The notes beneath the pieces are model-generated. The model was not told the DNA's origin. It worked only from the letters and a program-made list of their open reading frames with translations, and ran no database searches. 64,000 nt of DNA from Gerris lacustris (taxonomy: Eukaryota; Arthropoda; Insecta; Hemiptera; Gerridae), in NCBI GenBank assembly GCA_951217055.1, contig OX578286.1, forward strand, positions 11,433,050-11,497,049, read 5' to 3'. Positions 20,176-31,260 of this stretch are shown here, one piece after another. Within the stretch, counting starts at the first letter, position 1. Each line of letters begins with the position of its first letter. The position numbers and the translations under genes are program-made.

Positions 20176-21583
20176 TCCCCTATAGAAAATAAATATTATT
20201 TCTAAAATGGTGCATACCACAAAGCTACAATAGTTTGTGAGAAATCAAATTTGCTTTTTTAATGTTGACTATTTTTATAAAATACTCATTTCAACGTTGC
20301 ATCAAGAATGCTTTGGAAGAAGGTCATTGTTAATATTGGCTGCATTTAAGATGTAGAATCAGCTCTTGAAGTTTTTAAATCATGATAAAGATGATCACTC
20401 TGTGATACACCACGTATATGAGAAAGCAAAAAATAATAGTAAAAAAAAAATAAAAAAAAAAATAAAAATAAGCTTTTATGGTCTAAGTCAACGAAATAAC
20501 TAGTCTGACATCTTGGGCTGTCCGCCATATTGGATTTAGAATGACGTCACTTAGCTAACCATGTATTGTCATCCAAACTAAACGTGGATGCAAAATTTCA
20601 ATTCAAACACGGTTGAGGATAACTGCTTTAAAATTCAGTTGCAAGATTTGACCCGAACATACATACATACAAACATTGCAAGTTAAATAAAAGCTTGTAA
20701 AATAACCTATTTGATAGAATATTTAAATAAGTTTTGATGTTATTAAGATTTAAAAAAAACTCTTATAAATATGATATCAAAAATAATTATAGGTCTTAAG
20801 GATAAATAATAATAGGTCTTAAGGTCTTAATAGGTCTTATAGAGGTTAAGGATTTTTATAAAACGATATTCTAGCTGTCAAATCCTATAATCTCGACCTA
20901 ATCATACCCCTCTATGATTGCGTACCGTCTGTCATTTCAACTTAGAACTAAGATTATTGATAATTATAATCTATAATCTTTATAAATCTTTATAAGAACC
21001 TTTCATGAAATCTTATTCTTCATTGAAATTGTTAATATCTTAGATTAATCCTTCTTTTGTAATCTAATGTTAATTTTAATTCATATCATATGTTTGTGGT
21101 TTATACAATGTATTTTTTTTATTATTATTTTTTCTACTTTTTTCCCCATTGTAATGTCAAGGTTAGATTTGTTAATAATTGTATGACTTACACAAAGTGT
21201 AATAGATTAAAAAAAAAATAATAATAAAAATAATAGATTATCGATAACTCCTACTTAAGAAGCCTGAGTGAATAATAGCGATAATTATTTCAGATGTTCA
21301 AGAAATAAATAGATAAATGGAATATGATACAATTGTACAATAACATAATATTGCGCCCACTTACAAGAATAACATTTATGTATCTATGATCTATAACCAG
21401 GAATAAAGAAATTTAAATTAATAAGTGTATTCACAATGAACTAATTTGCTCATTTCAAGCCCACAGACCTTATGAAATAAGGAAACGCTAGCAGAAGATA
21501 AGAAAAAGAAAAAAACGAGATTGTTACAATAGTTGTATTACCCATTTTGGAACCAAAAACACTGAAAACATTATTAATATAAA
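20176..21583. other. AT-rich stretch with a possible repeat at 20480-20680
   Basis: 20480-20680 contains a phrase of dispersed-repeat type (CATCTTGGGCTGTCCGCCAT, ACATACATACATAC). It has no second copy in this window. The rest shows nothing recognisable. Confidence 0.35.
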
Positions 21584-22162
21584 TAGTCCAGGAGATAGGG
21601 TGCAAAAAAGTGTCTGACTATCATCAAGCTATATATCTGTGTACAAGTTAATATTTTGGTGCCTTTTAAAAATATGTGGTCGACTAAGTTTGTCTGCAGG
21701 ATATAGCTTGACAATAGGCATTTTAAAAAAAAAAAACCGGTGGAGAGCGGCCATCTCCCATCAATTATGTTGGACAATGTGATTTTCATGATCCTGAGTA
21801 CAAAATTCGTTGGTAGACCGAAAATCAAGTTGATGTTAGTTTGTCACATGATAGTTTAGTTATTCAAATATTGCTCCAAATCAAAGTGACCACCTATCTA
21901 GTGGCAGACTATAACATAAACTTGATTTTTGGAGTACCAACTAGTTTGTACTCAGGATCACGATCACATTGTCCATCACAATTAACGGGACATAGCTGCT
22001 CTCCACCGATTAGTTTTTTTCCAAATGCCTATTGCCAAGCTATGTCCCGCAGACGAACTTAGACGACCACATATTCTTAAAATGCACTCAAAGATTAACT
22101 TGTACACAAAATTCTAGCTTGATGTTAGTCAGACACTTTTTTGCACGCTGTCTCCTGGACTA
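21584..22162. mobile_element. foldback (long-TIR) element, copy 1
   Basis: 579 bp including TA at each end. It starts TAGTCCAGGAGATAG and ends in the reverse complement. The two arms (about 21584-21845 and 21880-22162) are inverted repeats over almost their whole length, so the element is nearly all palindrome. A second complete copy is at 43408-43981 and fragments lie at 42231, 47787 and 61772. TA flanks suggest a Tc1/mariner-like non-autonomous element. No gene; short open frames inside are incidental. Confidence 0.88.
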
Positions 22163-22747
22163 AAACATGTGATATGCAAAATAACACAATAAGGTTGCTA
22201 TATTAGTAGTATAGTCAACTTTGTGACGAAAGACACTCAAAATATGAATAGCATTAACAAGAGATAAGCAAAATAACATTATGAGGTTGGTAACACAGTA
22301 GCAAAAGAAAGCAAATGAAAACATCAGGTCATCAAAGAAATCACTATTGGTTCACAGTTCTGAAAGAATTAGTACCCTTAACAACTCACACATCAGACTT
22401 CTATAGAATCATTGGGCTCTTTTTAGGCTAAAAGACCCCCAACATATAAAATATGAGAAACGACAAAACAAACAAGTGTACCATAAAAGTTATAAAAATT
22501 GTTTTGATCACCGAGACAATGATAAGATATAACTGTGTATAAACAATCAAAAATATGACAATGCAATAAGAGTTATAAACCAAAGTCAACGAAAAGAACG
22601 AAACACAGTATATATGCTTGTAAACATGACGAAGTTCGTATAAGAGACAAACAATTTGGCCCTAAAAACCCTAAAAGGACGTTAAACAACCGATGAAGGC
22701 AAATATTATGTTATTAAAATCATATTCATTTTTGGGCCCGTAACAAC
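22163..22747. other. unannotated AT-rich stretch
   Basis: No features recognised. Confidence 0.4.
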
Positions 22748-22965
22748 TAACAAACAAAGAATGGTTTTTTCCTTCTCGAGGTTTCTTAAAGAACAATTTT
22801 ATCAACATAAGCTCTACATAGAAACTTTAACAAACAAAGAAGGTATGTTCCCCCTCGAGGTTTCTTAAACAACAATTTTATCAACATAAGCTTTACATAA
22901 AAACTTTAACAAACAAGAAAGGTTTGTTTCCTTACAGAATAATTTTATCAATATAAGCTCTAAAA
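22748..22965. repeat. tandem repeat of about 85 bp, about 2.5 copies
   Basis: Repeated landmarks are AACAAACAAAGAA, CTCGAGGTTTCTTAAA and TTTTATCAACATAAGCT. Confidence 0.8.
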
Positions 22966-23224
22966 CGCTGAATATTCGCCAATTGTACCAATAAGTAACA
23001 ACAGAACTTAAAAGGGGGGGTCATTTTATTATAAGAGTATTTTTTTTATCTAATTTGCAACAACAATTCTAACAAATTCTAAACTATCAAACATAATTTT
23101 TGTTTCTGCAAATACAAATAAATGTTTAATTATATAAGTAGCATATCTAATCTTTTTATTTATGCAGATACAAAATGTACATAAAATATCATAAATAAAT
23201 TGAGTCATTAGTAATAGTACAGGT

Positions 23225-23229
<5 letters not shown>

Positions 23230-23301
<72 letters not shown>
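23230..23301. repeat. (TA)n microsatellite
   Basis: An uninterrupted TA array. Confidence 0.95.
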
Positions 23302-23307
<6 letters not shown>

Positions 23308-24921
23308 AATTAGATGCATGATAAAAATATCTCTGTTGTGATTAAGTGGGCAGTATTGTGATAAAACGTTTACGGATTTTATTTTTGCACGTGTCAATGC
23401 CATACAAGCCTACGCTTAAAAGTGTTTTTTACACTTAAGAAACCTGACAGATTGCTTAAGCATTTTTATGCATTTGCAACACCCGTTTGTTAGAAAGGAA
23501 ACATAATACAATGTGAAGAAAAAAAATCACCTAGCACAATATTCATGAGACTAGAAGAAGTTTTAATGAAAAAAAAAAACGAGGTCTAAACGTAGATCTT
23601 GTGTACAATTATGCAAAACTAACCTCTAAAGATATATTTTTTTAAAGTTGGAATGTTTTTTTGTAAGATTGCTAAGGACATATTTTAGCATACAATGGAC
23701 TTGTAACAAATTAAATGAAAAAAAGATAAAGTCCAAGTTGGAAACATTGAATGAAAAATGAAGCATTTGATAAAAGAAGGAAATATATAAAAGAATTTAA
23801 CAATAGTTCTTTTTTTAAAAAAAAAAAAAGAAGGTGTAGGCTGGGCAGTAATTTTGCACCGGCCATTTTTTCTTTTGGCAAAGCAGGAAATGATATTGCT
23901 AAATATTTCCATTGTCAGTTTAATTATTATGTGTATTTATGGGACAACCATGATGGGATTTTGAACACAGAAAGGATTTACTTGTCATATTGGCAATTAA
24001 CCAATGGAAAATGATAAAATTGGTCCCATTAACCAATGTACCATTAATTAATGTATTAAAACTTTCTAATACACACAGTGACACTTAATTTAACCCTATT
24101 ACATGAAATTTCATTAACTTTCATTAATTTATTTAACAGGTGATTGCTTACACTTCGTTTTCGATTTTCAGCTAAATCAATTTCTCAGAAACTTAATTTT
24201 TCTCTGAAAAAACGACTTATATGGCCTCAGTTCGTACTTTAATGGACTAAAAGCTATAGGTTGTCAGTGATGTGTTGATGTGTGTCATGTGATGTCAGTA
24301 GGATTATCTTTGAGAATTTTCTATGTGGGCCCAAAATTTAGAGCTATAACCCATTTCCTGATTTCGCCTTGGGTTATGATTTTTCATGCCCTAGACAAGT
24401 GAAATTTCATCGAAATGGCTCTGTAGAGTTTAAGCATAGACCACAAACGTGTCTGCATAGATTACAAACTACTGACGAGAATTTGACATATTTAACGAAC
24501 ACCTAGAGGAATTTAAAGCCTGTATCTAAATCTCTTCCTCCAAATCTATGTAAATTGGTAGACAAAAATACCCTTTTCCCCACCCCCCTATGTTTTTTTA
24601 AATAGTGAGGTAAATGTAATTATGGTAGGTTTGCAAACTAAATTTATTTTAGTCATGGATAGAGTCGAAAATCATGAAGATTTTTGACTGATTTTTCGAT
24701 TTTCTTTCTATTCTTTACCTTTTCTATATTGGAAGGTGAAGGCCCTGCGAAAGTAGAACACCCTGTTGTGCCAAGGAGTTAATTAATTACCTCTTCCATT
24801 TTCTTTTTGTTGCAGGTGTTTTTGCAGGAAATGTCAAGTTTTTCCCATATCTGTATTTGGGTAAAAAATTCTTTCAGTTTTGGATTAGTATCCTAAGATT
24901 CAAGATTCAGCGCAGGAATTT
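23302..24921. other. AT-rich stretch, unassigned
   Basis: Two opposing short open frames around 23685-24014 and an unclassified, slightly GC-richer stretch at 24230-24780. No domain or tandem structure recognised. Confidence 0.35.
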
Positions 24922-25078
24922 AAGAGTGGAGGACTCTATGCAAGCAGTAACACTCTTGGAACAAGGCTACAACTAGCTGAACGTGGCCAGAATTCTCCAA
25001 TCTCTTGAATTTTCCAATACTACTATCGAAGACGAGTTCGCATACAGTTCAGAGACACTGAATCTCAGGCTTGAGTGA
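24922..25078 (+). pseudogene. decayed helix-turn-helix transposase N-terminus (Tc1-like)
   Basis: Translation gives VEDSMQAVTLLEQGYN, an in-frame TAG, LNVARILQSL, then a frameshift to a frame reading RRRVRIQFRDTESQA. The order (AVTLLE-QG, VARIL, R-RFRDTGS-like) matches the DNA-binding helix-turn-helix at the start of Tc1-type transposases. At least one stop and one frameshift are present, and the catalytic domain is absent because a family-B repeat begins immediately after. The assignment rests on motif resemblance only. Confidence 0.5.
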
Positions 25079-25215
25079 CGAAATTGTTTTGATTTTTTAC
25101 ATGAATTAAAGTAACAATTTAGCAAAATTTAAGGAGCAAAAACGGTTGAAATTAATCTGGAGCTATCTGTGGGCTAATTTCAATTAGATTCCTAAAACAT
25201 CAAATAAGTACTTTG
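25079..25215 (+). repeat. family B, copy 3, left part (interrupted)
   Basis: Starts within family B at TTGTTTTGATTTTTTACATG and breaks off near 25215. The repeat resumes at 26445, so the 1.2 kb between them is an insertion. Confidence 0.7.
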
Positions 25216-26444
25216 CGGGTGACTTTCGAATAACATTCTGAATTTAATAAAAATCACAGGGAAGTACTTGCGTCCAAGTACTTTTTAGGGTTTTGTAGAT
25301 GATTAAGCATACCCGTTATGTAATTATGATTTTTTTTCTTCGATCCTAAGGGTCCCGGGTTCGATCCCCCGGGAGGTCACAATGTTTTTTTAGGTAATAA
25401 CGACAAGATAAATTACATTTTTTAGGAAATTTTCATCGCCCAACCATACGGTGTAACCATGATTCATTTCAAAATTTTAAGACCAGCCCTTATATAAAAT
25501 TTGGGGGGGGGAATTTTTCGAGGGTATATTTTGACTTATAAAACCAATGAAGAATTAAAAATTTAAAAAGGCAAATATATATTTGTATCCTACTCTTCAG
25601 CAGCTTTCATTTGATACCCAACTCAAAATTTTTAAAAAATAAAATTTTGTGTGCACTCCAAATTTTCGCGCACAAAATTAATAATTTTTAAAACCTGGGA
25701 ATGAACTCCCGGAAATATCATCGCCCCACTATAAGGTATTAGTATGAATTATTACGAAATTTTAGCACCAGCCGATCTAAAGTGGTTGGGGGGGGGGGGA
25801 ATTATTTTGGGGTATATTTTGATTTTTTTCCACTATAAGGAATGCAAATTTTAAAAAAGCATATATATATTTGTGTCCTACTCTTCAGCAGAATTCATTT
25901 AATACCCAACTCAAAATTTTAAAAAAATAAAATTTTGGGCACACTTCACTTTTTCGCTCCCAAAATTAACAATTTTTGAAAATTTGGGATGAACTCCCGG
26001 AATTTTCATCGCCCCACAATAAGATATTAGCATGAATTATTTCAAAATTTTAGCGCCAGCCGATCTATAGTGGTTGGGGGGGGGGGATTTTTTTTGGGTA
26101 TATTTTGATTTACTTAACCAATAAGGAATGCAACATTTAAAAAATCATGTATATATTTGTGTCCTACTCTTCAGCAGCTTTCATTTGATACCCTACTCAA
26201 AAATTAAAAAAAATATAAATTTTTGAGTTTACCACATTTTTTCGAATTGCGCATGCGCAAATCTAATTATGAACTTCTATATATTTTTCCTGTGGTTGGG
26301 TCAAAAAGTTGCACCAGTGTTTCAAATTTCAGTACTTTCGCTTAAACGGTTTGGGCCCTATGAACCAAAGAGCGACGGACGGACGGACACATCACCCTCG
26401 GTATAATGGTTTTGAGAAGTATCTACTCAAAAACTAAAATAAGA
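25216..26444. repeat. family R repeat with three tandem units of about 286 bp, inserted in family B
   Basis: Landmark CATCGCCC recurs at 25434, 25719 and 26007 (spacing 285 and 288 bp). Each unit also holds a run of 8 to 11 G, TGGGGTATATTTTGA and TCCTACTCTTCAGCAG. The tail (26220-26440) has GACGGACGGACGGACAC and ATAATGGTTTTGAGAAG, and matches 47515-47785. No ORF. Confidence 0.8.
25354..25378 (+). other. isolated tRNA T-arm / B-box-like sequence
   Basis: CCGGG, loop TTCGATC, CCCGG forms a perfect 5-bp T stem-loop followed by GAGGTCAC, like the 3' end of a tRNA. The 5' half is missing. It sits at the left side of the family-R insertion, so that repeat may have a tRNA-derived start. A similar GGTTCGATTC box lies at 31721. 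Confidence 0.4.
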
Positions 26445-26672
26445 TGAGTACTTGGGCGCATAAGGATTAAACTTATATGGGACCAACAATGGGCTAATTA
26501 TGACTTACCATTTAAATTGAGCGAAAGACTGACAGACTAACACGGAATCAAAATTGATCTCTGGTGATTAAAACTGATTCTGTATTGGAATTTTTGAAAT
26601 TGAGACTTAAAAAATGCTCGTTCTTCAGAACGATCACATAGCATATACGTTACCTTCGATATGCTCGGAAGC
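26445..26672 (+). repeat. family B, copy 3, right part
   Basis: Continues the family-B order (TTATATGGGACCAACAATGG, GTTCTTCAGAACGATCACAT) and ends with CTCGGAAGC. Confidence 0.75.
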
Positions 26673-27133
26673 AAAATATGCTAGAAACTAATATTCTATA
26701 TTTAACAGCAGTGGTGGGTGGACATCAATGCCTATATGAGAAGTAAAAAGTAAAAATTCAATAATGAAGAATCACACAAATTGAAATACTAAGAAACTAA
26801 CCAGATCTTGGATTACGAAGGAAATCATCTTATGAACTCTATTTCTATATGATGAAGTAAAAAATAAGATTTATTTAAGACCTAAGATAGAAATATATTA
26901 AACTGAATTGTTTTAATTGAGATAATGTTTGAAAATGAAAAACAATATTTTATGAACTAATGAGGAATTTTTATCACTAAGGAATTATTAGGCATCGTAG
27001 TTTTTTCCTTTTTTCGTCCCAAATTTTATATAAAAAAAAAATACCAATCAATTTAATCCTAAATAATTAATATAAAAATGAAATTTTTCAAAACTGGTCT
27101 TATTTTCAATTTTTTTTTTTTTTTTTTTTTTTT
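26673..27133. other. unannotated AT-rich stretch
   Basis: Nothing recognised. A poly(T) run of about 23 bases ends at 27133. Confidence 0.4.
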
Positions 27134-27540
27134 GTTTCTGTATTGTTCACCTTAGTTGTATCTATGTGCAAAATTTGGGGAAGATTGAATGAAGGTAAGT
27201 GGTTCAACATTGGGGTAATAGGTGTGCGCTGAAACTTGAAAAGCAAATAAATTTGACGCCATTTTTTTTTTATTTTTGGTTTCTGTATTCTTCACCTTAG
27301 TTGTATCTATGTGCACAATTTGGGGAAGATTAAATGACAGGAAGTGGTTTAAAATTGGGGTAATAGGTGTGCGATGAAACTTAAAAAGCAAATAAATTTG
27401 ACGCCATTCTTTTTTTTTGTTTCTGTATTCTTCACCTTAGTTTTATTTATGTGCAAAATTTGGGGAAGATTGAATCACGGGAAGTGGTTCAAAATTGGGG
27501 AAACGGAAATGTGCGATGAAACTTACAAAGCAAAGTAATA
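27134..27540. repeat. tandem repeat of 140-145 bp, three copies
   Basis: GTTTCTGTATT landmarks at 27134, 27280 and 27419. Each unit also has TTCACCTTAGTT, AATTTGGGGAAGATT and GGTGTGCG-type phrases. A poly(T) run precedes each unit. Confidence 0.85.
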
Positions 27541-27579
27541 TAAGACCAGTAATAAAAAGGAAATACACACACTCACTTG

Positions 27580-27587
<8 letters not shown>

Positions 27588-27657
<70 letters not shown>
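27588..27657. repeat. (TA)n microsatellite
   Basis: A TA array following ACATACATA. Confidence 0.95.
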
Positions 27658-27659
<2 letters not shown>

Positions 27660-28242
27660 TGTAATGATAATAGGGATGTTATAAACTATTCGATTCAAAA
27701 TAAGAACTGACTAAAAAGAGAGGAAAATTCATTTGCCATCTCACAAAAAAGCGAGATGAGTTTTTGCAAAAAAAAAAAAAAAAAATCCTTTTAAATAAGT
27801 CAGAGCACGAAGTTGGCAAAAGGAATCACGTGTAGGATAAAACTATTTATAAAGTCAACAGATATCGCAATCTTACTATGGGTAAACAAAACAAAGAAAT
27901 AAACAATAATAATAATGGGTATTGCAACAGCGATTTATCCTATTAGAATCGAGTTCTGCATAGCTAAGTGTATAAAGTAAGTTAGTAAACAAAATTAAAT
28001 AAACATTACTTTAAGGTTTTTAAAATTATAAGTTAGTAGGATTTATGTTTAATACTAAATAACTAATGTTATCTTACGTAGGTATTATTATTTGTCAAAC
28101 TTATTAATAGAAACATTCTATCTTTATATTAGGATAGATTAGGCATAGAGAAATTTTCCTTGAAGTACGTGAATAAATAAAATTAAATACAATAGTTTTC
28201 TTAAGGTTCTAATGTTCTTTTTGTAGAACTCCATAATAAGGT
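27658..28242. other. unannotated AT-rich stretch
   Basis: No features recognised; poly(A) at 27769-27785. Confidence 0.4.
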
Positions 28243-29106
28243 TTAAAGAATGGACTTTAGTTCTACCAAGGTTTTTTTAAAAAAGCAATATATTTCAGAA
28301 GTTACTCCATCATCAGGCTCAAAAACAAAAACTACATAACTAGATTGCACTAAAATATAAAATTTGAAATATAAATAACATGTAATATCTCTATAAAAAT
28401 CACAATACAAATCACAATAAACACAGTACACAAGTATAGGTTAAGGTATAATAAGATAAGGTTCATGAGGAGGTTATATCAAGAGGTTAGGTTACTCCAA
28501 TGTTGTCTTTCATCTGTTGAAACTGCTTAAAAAGTGGGGAGTTGGAGACTTCTATCTGTTCATTTAATGTAGTAACTGCTGGGTTGTGGGCTGACAGATA
28601 TATTTCTAAGGCCTCAAGCTGATTTAGCCTGAGACTCTTTTCTTCTTTATGGAGGAGAGATGCATCATCTAGATTAAAATTGTGGTTGAGGTCAGTAAGA
28701 TGCTTAGCAAATGCTGAATCTCTCTTATATCTGTTAAGTGTAGACTCTTTCTGATTCTTGGTTCTTTTAATTAATTCAAGTTTATTCTGTAGGGTAACTC
28801 TTCTAGAAGGTAACGCTTTGGTGGTAAGTAAGTGGTTGACGTCCCTAATGTCCGATTCTAATTTTCTAATTTCTATACTAAGTTTAGTAATACGATTTTT
28901 GGTGGCAATTTTTTGGTGTGTACTGTGTTTATTGTGATTTTTATTGTGATTTTTATAGAGATATTACATGTTATTTATATTTCAACTTTTATATTTTAGT
29001 GCAATCTAGTTATGTAGTTTTTGTTTTTGAGCCTGATGATGGAGTAACTTCTGAAATATATTGCTTTTTTAAAAAAACCTTGGTAGAACTAAAGTCCATT
29101 CTTTAA
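28243..29106 (-). mobile_element. inverted-arm element 2: internally deleted Penelope-like element
   Basis: Arms 28243-28433 and 28918-29106 are near-identical inverted repeats. Between them the minus strand encodes a 139-codon fragment ending in a Penelope-type endonuclease tail. Each arm has an exact CUGAUGA followed by a short stem (GGAG/CUUC), GAA, the palindrome AUAUAU, U and GC (minus 28293-28316, plus 29033-29056). An AGC/GCU helix and a GUUUUU/AAAAAC helix could extend the outer stem. Terminal repeats with hammerhead motifs and a GIY-YIG endonuclease are hallmarks of Penelope-like retroelements; the reverse transcriptase is missing here. Confidence 0.65.
28487..28906 (-). pseudogene. 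Penelope-like ORF remnant: coiled coil plus C-terminal part of GIY-YIG endonuclease domain
   Basis: An uninterrupted 139-codon frame from Ala (28906) to TAA (28487-28489), open a little further upstream into the arm but with no ATG start. Residues 1-58 are charged and heptad-like (KLSIEIRKLESDI), suggesting a coiled coil. Residues 60-126 (YKRDSAFAKHL, LLHKEEKSLRLNQLEALEI, LNEQ, NSPL) follow the order seen at the C-terminal end of GIY-YIG endonuclease domains in Penelope-like proteins; the Glu in LEALEI would be the metal-binding residue. The GIY and YIG strands and the whole reverse transcriptase are absent. I infer an internal deletion joining an N-terminal to a C-terminal segment. It cannot be an active enzyme. 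Confidence 0.6.
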
Positions 29107-29110
29107 ACCT

Positions 29111-29363
29111 TATTAAAATTAAATACTGATTAATTTAAGCTATCAATTATAATAATAATTATACACTTTAATTGAACGAAATGTATGGAGGAGTGCAAAG
29201 TGCAATAAGGATCCAAAAGATATAAATCAAATTTTTATTGATCCAACTAACGTTTCGGATAATATCTTTCATTTATCAAGGTATATAACTTTTTATAAAG
29301 AATCCTTTTAATATATATTAATACCCCGACTTACGAAGTGATCAGGAGTCGACTCTATAACTG
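29111..29363. other. short stretch with a degraded hammerhead-like phrase
   Basis: Around 29240-29285 the minus strand reads CUUGAUAAAUG, a short variable part, CCGAAACGUUAG. GAA, palindromic ACGU, then U is the same layout as in the inverted-arm elements, but the CUGANGA part has two changes. Confidence 0.35.
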
Positions 29364-29735
29364 TGAAACCTCCCTTTTTATGTGATTGTACATCAATATT
29401 TGATAAGAAGATGCGCGCGCAGCCTGTAAACGAGAATCTGTAATTTTCTCAAAGCAAGGAAGGGGTAGAGGGAACAATACTATAGAATCTTGGTCTCAAA
29501 AAGTGGTTCATTATGCTCCCCCTATATACTAACACTTTAAAGCGGCAGATTGGTGAAACAATATCGATATCTCGATAAAAACTCGAAATATATCTTATAT
29601 CAGCTGATAAGAATAAGTAATATTTTCTTACGATATTTAATATTTTTATTTTGAATACAGTTTTCTTCATAAATATGTACTTTAATGTTTGTTGTTAACC
29701 TTATTAATTGTCTAAAGGCAGTAACGTTGTTGAAG

Positions 29736-29776
29736 CGAGCGTAGCGAGCTTCCTACATTCAACGAAATATGCTCCG

Positions 29777-29812
<36 letters not shown>

Positions 29813-30492
29813 AGTAACGTTCACGCGTGTGACGATAACTTGAGTAAAAGTTGACCGATTTAGTTGAAATTTGGTATACATGATCCTCTTACTAATACTC
29901 AGGCTAAGTTCGTTGGACAGCGTGATCCGTCCAAGAGTTCGCGCGCAACGCTCGCGTAAACGAGAGGTTCAAAAATTAAATTGGAATTTCAGGACGGGAA
30001 AAGATTCTATCATCATCTATTCGATGAGACGAACATTTTTTTCAAATAACATTTTTTAGTAAAACCAACAGCGACACCGCTATGAATTAATAAAGATCGC
30101 TAAAACTATTAAAGCGGGCCTAAACGTTTAAAATAGAGAAAACAACCTTTTTACCGATATCTTACGTTCTAACGTAACGATTTTAATAAAACTTCATAGA
30201 CACCATCTGATGCACAATTGAAACAGGCATGCAAAATTTCAATTTGATACATGCAGTAGTTTGTTTGTAGCAAAGAGATACAAATTATAAATATTGAAAT
30301 AGAGATGTGTGGTTAGTGGAATAGTAAGACTGCGGGGTGGTTCCCTTACTACTAGCCGCTGCACTACTACCTGACCCATTATCTATCAACTCATCATGAT
30401 TCACAATAATCTTTTTTTTCAATATTCAATACATATTTATTACTATACGCTCGCTTCAATGATAGAGCCACGCGATGCCTAGTTAATAAACG
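29736..30492 (-). repeat. dispersed repeat family F, copy 1
   Basis: Reverse complement of the family seen at 33202-33929 and 56972-57846. Shared phrases are GCGGGCCTAAACGTTTAAA, CTTACGTTCTAACGTAACG, ACTTGAGTAAAA and CAACTCATCATGATT. It contains a (TCTG)n run at 29777-29812. At one end is a GC-rich palindromic phrase, GAAGCGAGCGTAGCGAGCTTC split by one base. Confidence 0.7.
29777..29812. repeat. (TCTG)n microsatellite
   Basis: About nine tetranucleotide units. Confidence 0.95.
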
Positions 30493-30994
30493 TGTAACAG
30501 TTCGTAGATAACCAATAGCAATCTTCTTTGAGTGGGGTATCAAATAACTACTACTGATAAGGATTTGTTGACAACCGTCTGTGGGGACAGAAAGACAAGG
30601 AATAGACCAATAAGACAAGGACCAGTGACCACGTGATCACTTTAGTTCAGATTGAGCTCGCTAGAAAGCGTTAGTATATGGGGGGAGCATAATGAACCAC
30701 TTTTTAAATCACATTGCTCCCTCTACCCCTTCCTTGCTCTGAGGTAATTTTGTTGGTTGAGAAAATTTTGAAACCTCCCTTATTATATTGATTATATATC
30801 AAAACTTGATAAGAAGATGCGCGCGCACCCTGTCAACGCAAATCTGAAACTTTGTTTTGTTGTGAAATAACAAAAAAGTGGATATTTTGTGAGTGATTTA
30901 TTAAAACTTAAAATTGATTTTGATATATCCGTCAGGTCATATTTGATATTTTTTATGAAGGTTTTCCAATAAAAGTTAAATAATCCATTTTTAC

Positions 30995-31260
30995 TTTCTC
31001 ATATAAAAAGAAAGTATTGTGATGGCACGAAAGTTTTATTTAGAGATATTGAAGGATTTACACATTTTGAGGTCCCCTGAGTCCAAAAAAATGGGTTTTT
31101 AAGAAATGTCTGTCTGTCGTGTGTCTGTTGTCTGTCTTCTGATCCATGTCGTTTGTGAGAAGCTGACGTTGGAGCCTAGACTACTGAGCCAATTTTGACG
31201 AAATTTATACATATGACGAATAATGATACATGTTCAGAAAAATTATACCCTAAGGTGAAA
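30995..31260 (+). repeat. dispersed repeat family S, copy 1
   Basis: Shares with 35415-35615, 50640-50825 and 55860-55990 (all inverted) the phrases TATTGTGATGGCACGAAA, GAGGTCCCCTGAGTCC, TGTCTGTCTGTCG and a GGAGCCTAGACTACTGAGCC-type sentence. Confidence 0.7.

Larger units (their letters stand above)
29364..30853. mobile_element. composite element: 85-bp direct repeats outside, 70-bp inverted repeats inside, family F in the middle
   Basis: About 85 bp (AAACCTCCCTT, TTGATAAGAAGATGCGCGCG) is repeated in the same orientation at 29364-29450 and 30768-30853. Just inside, 29458-29532 and 30671-30738 are inverted repeats (GGAAGGGGTAGAGGGA, GTGGTTCATTATGCTCCCCC). The centre holds a minus-oriented family-F copy (about 29736-30492). 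No ORF of substance. Nested insertion or one composite element are both possible. Confidence 0.6.

Noticed and set aside
25354..25378. A complete tRNA gene
   Set aside because: Only the T arm and 3' side are present; no acceptor 5' strand, D arm or anticodon arm precedes it.
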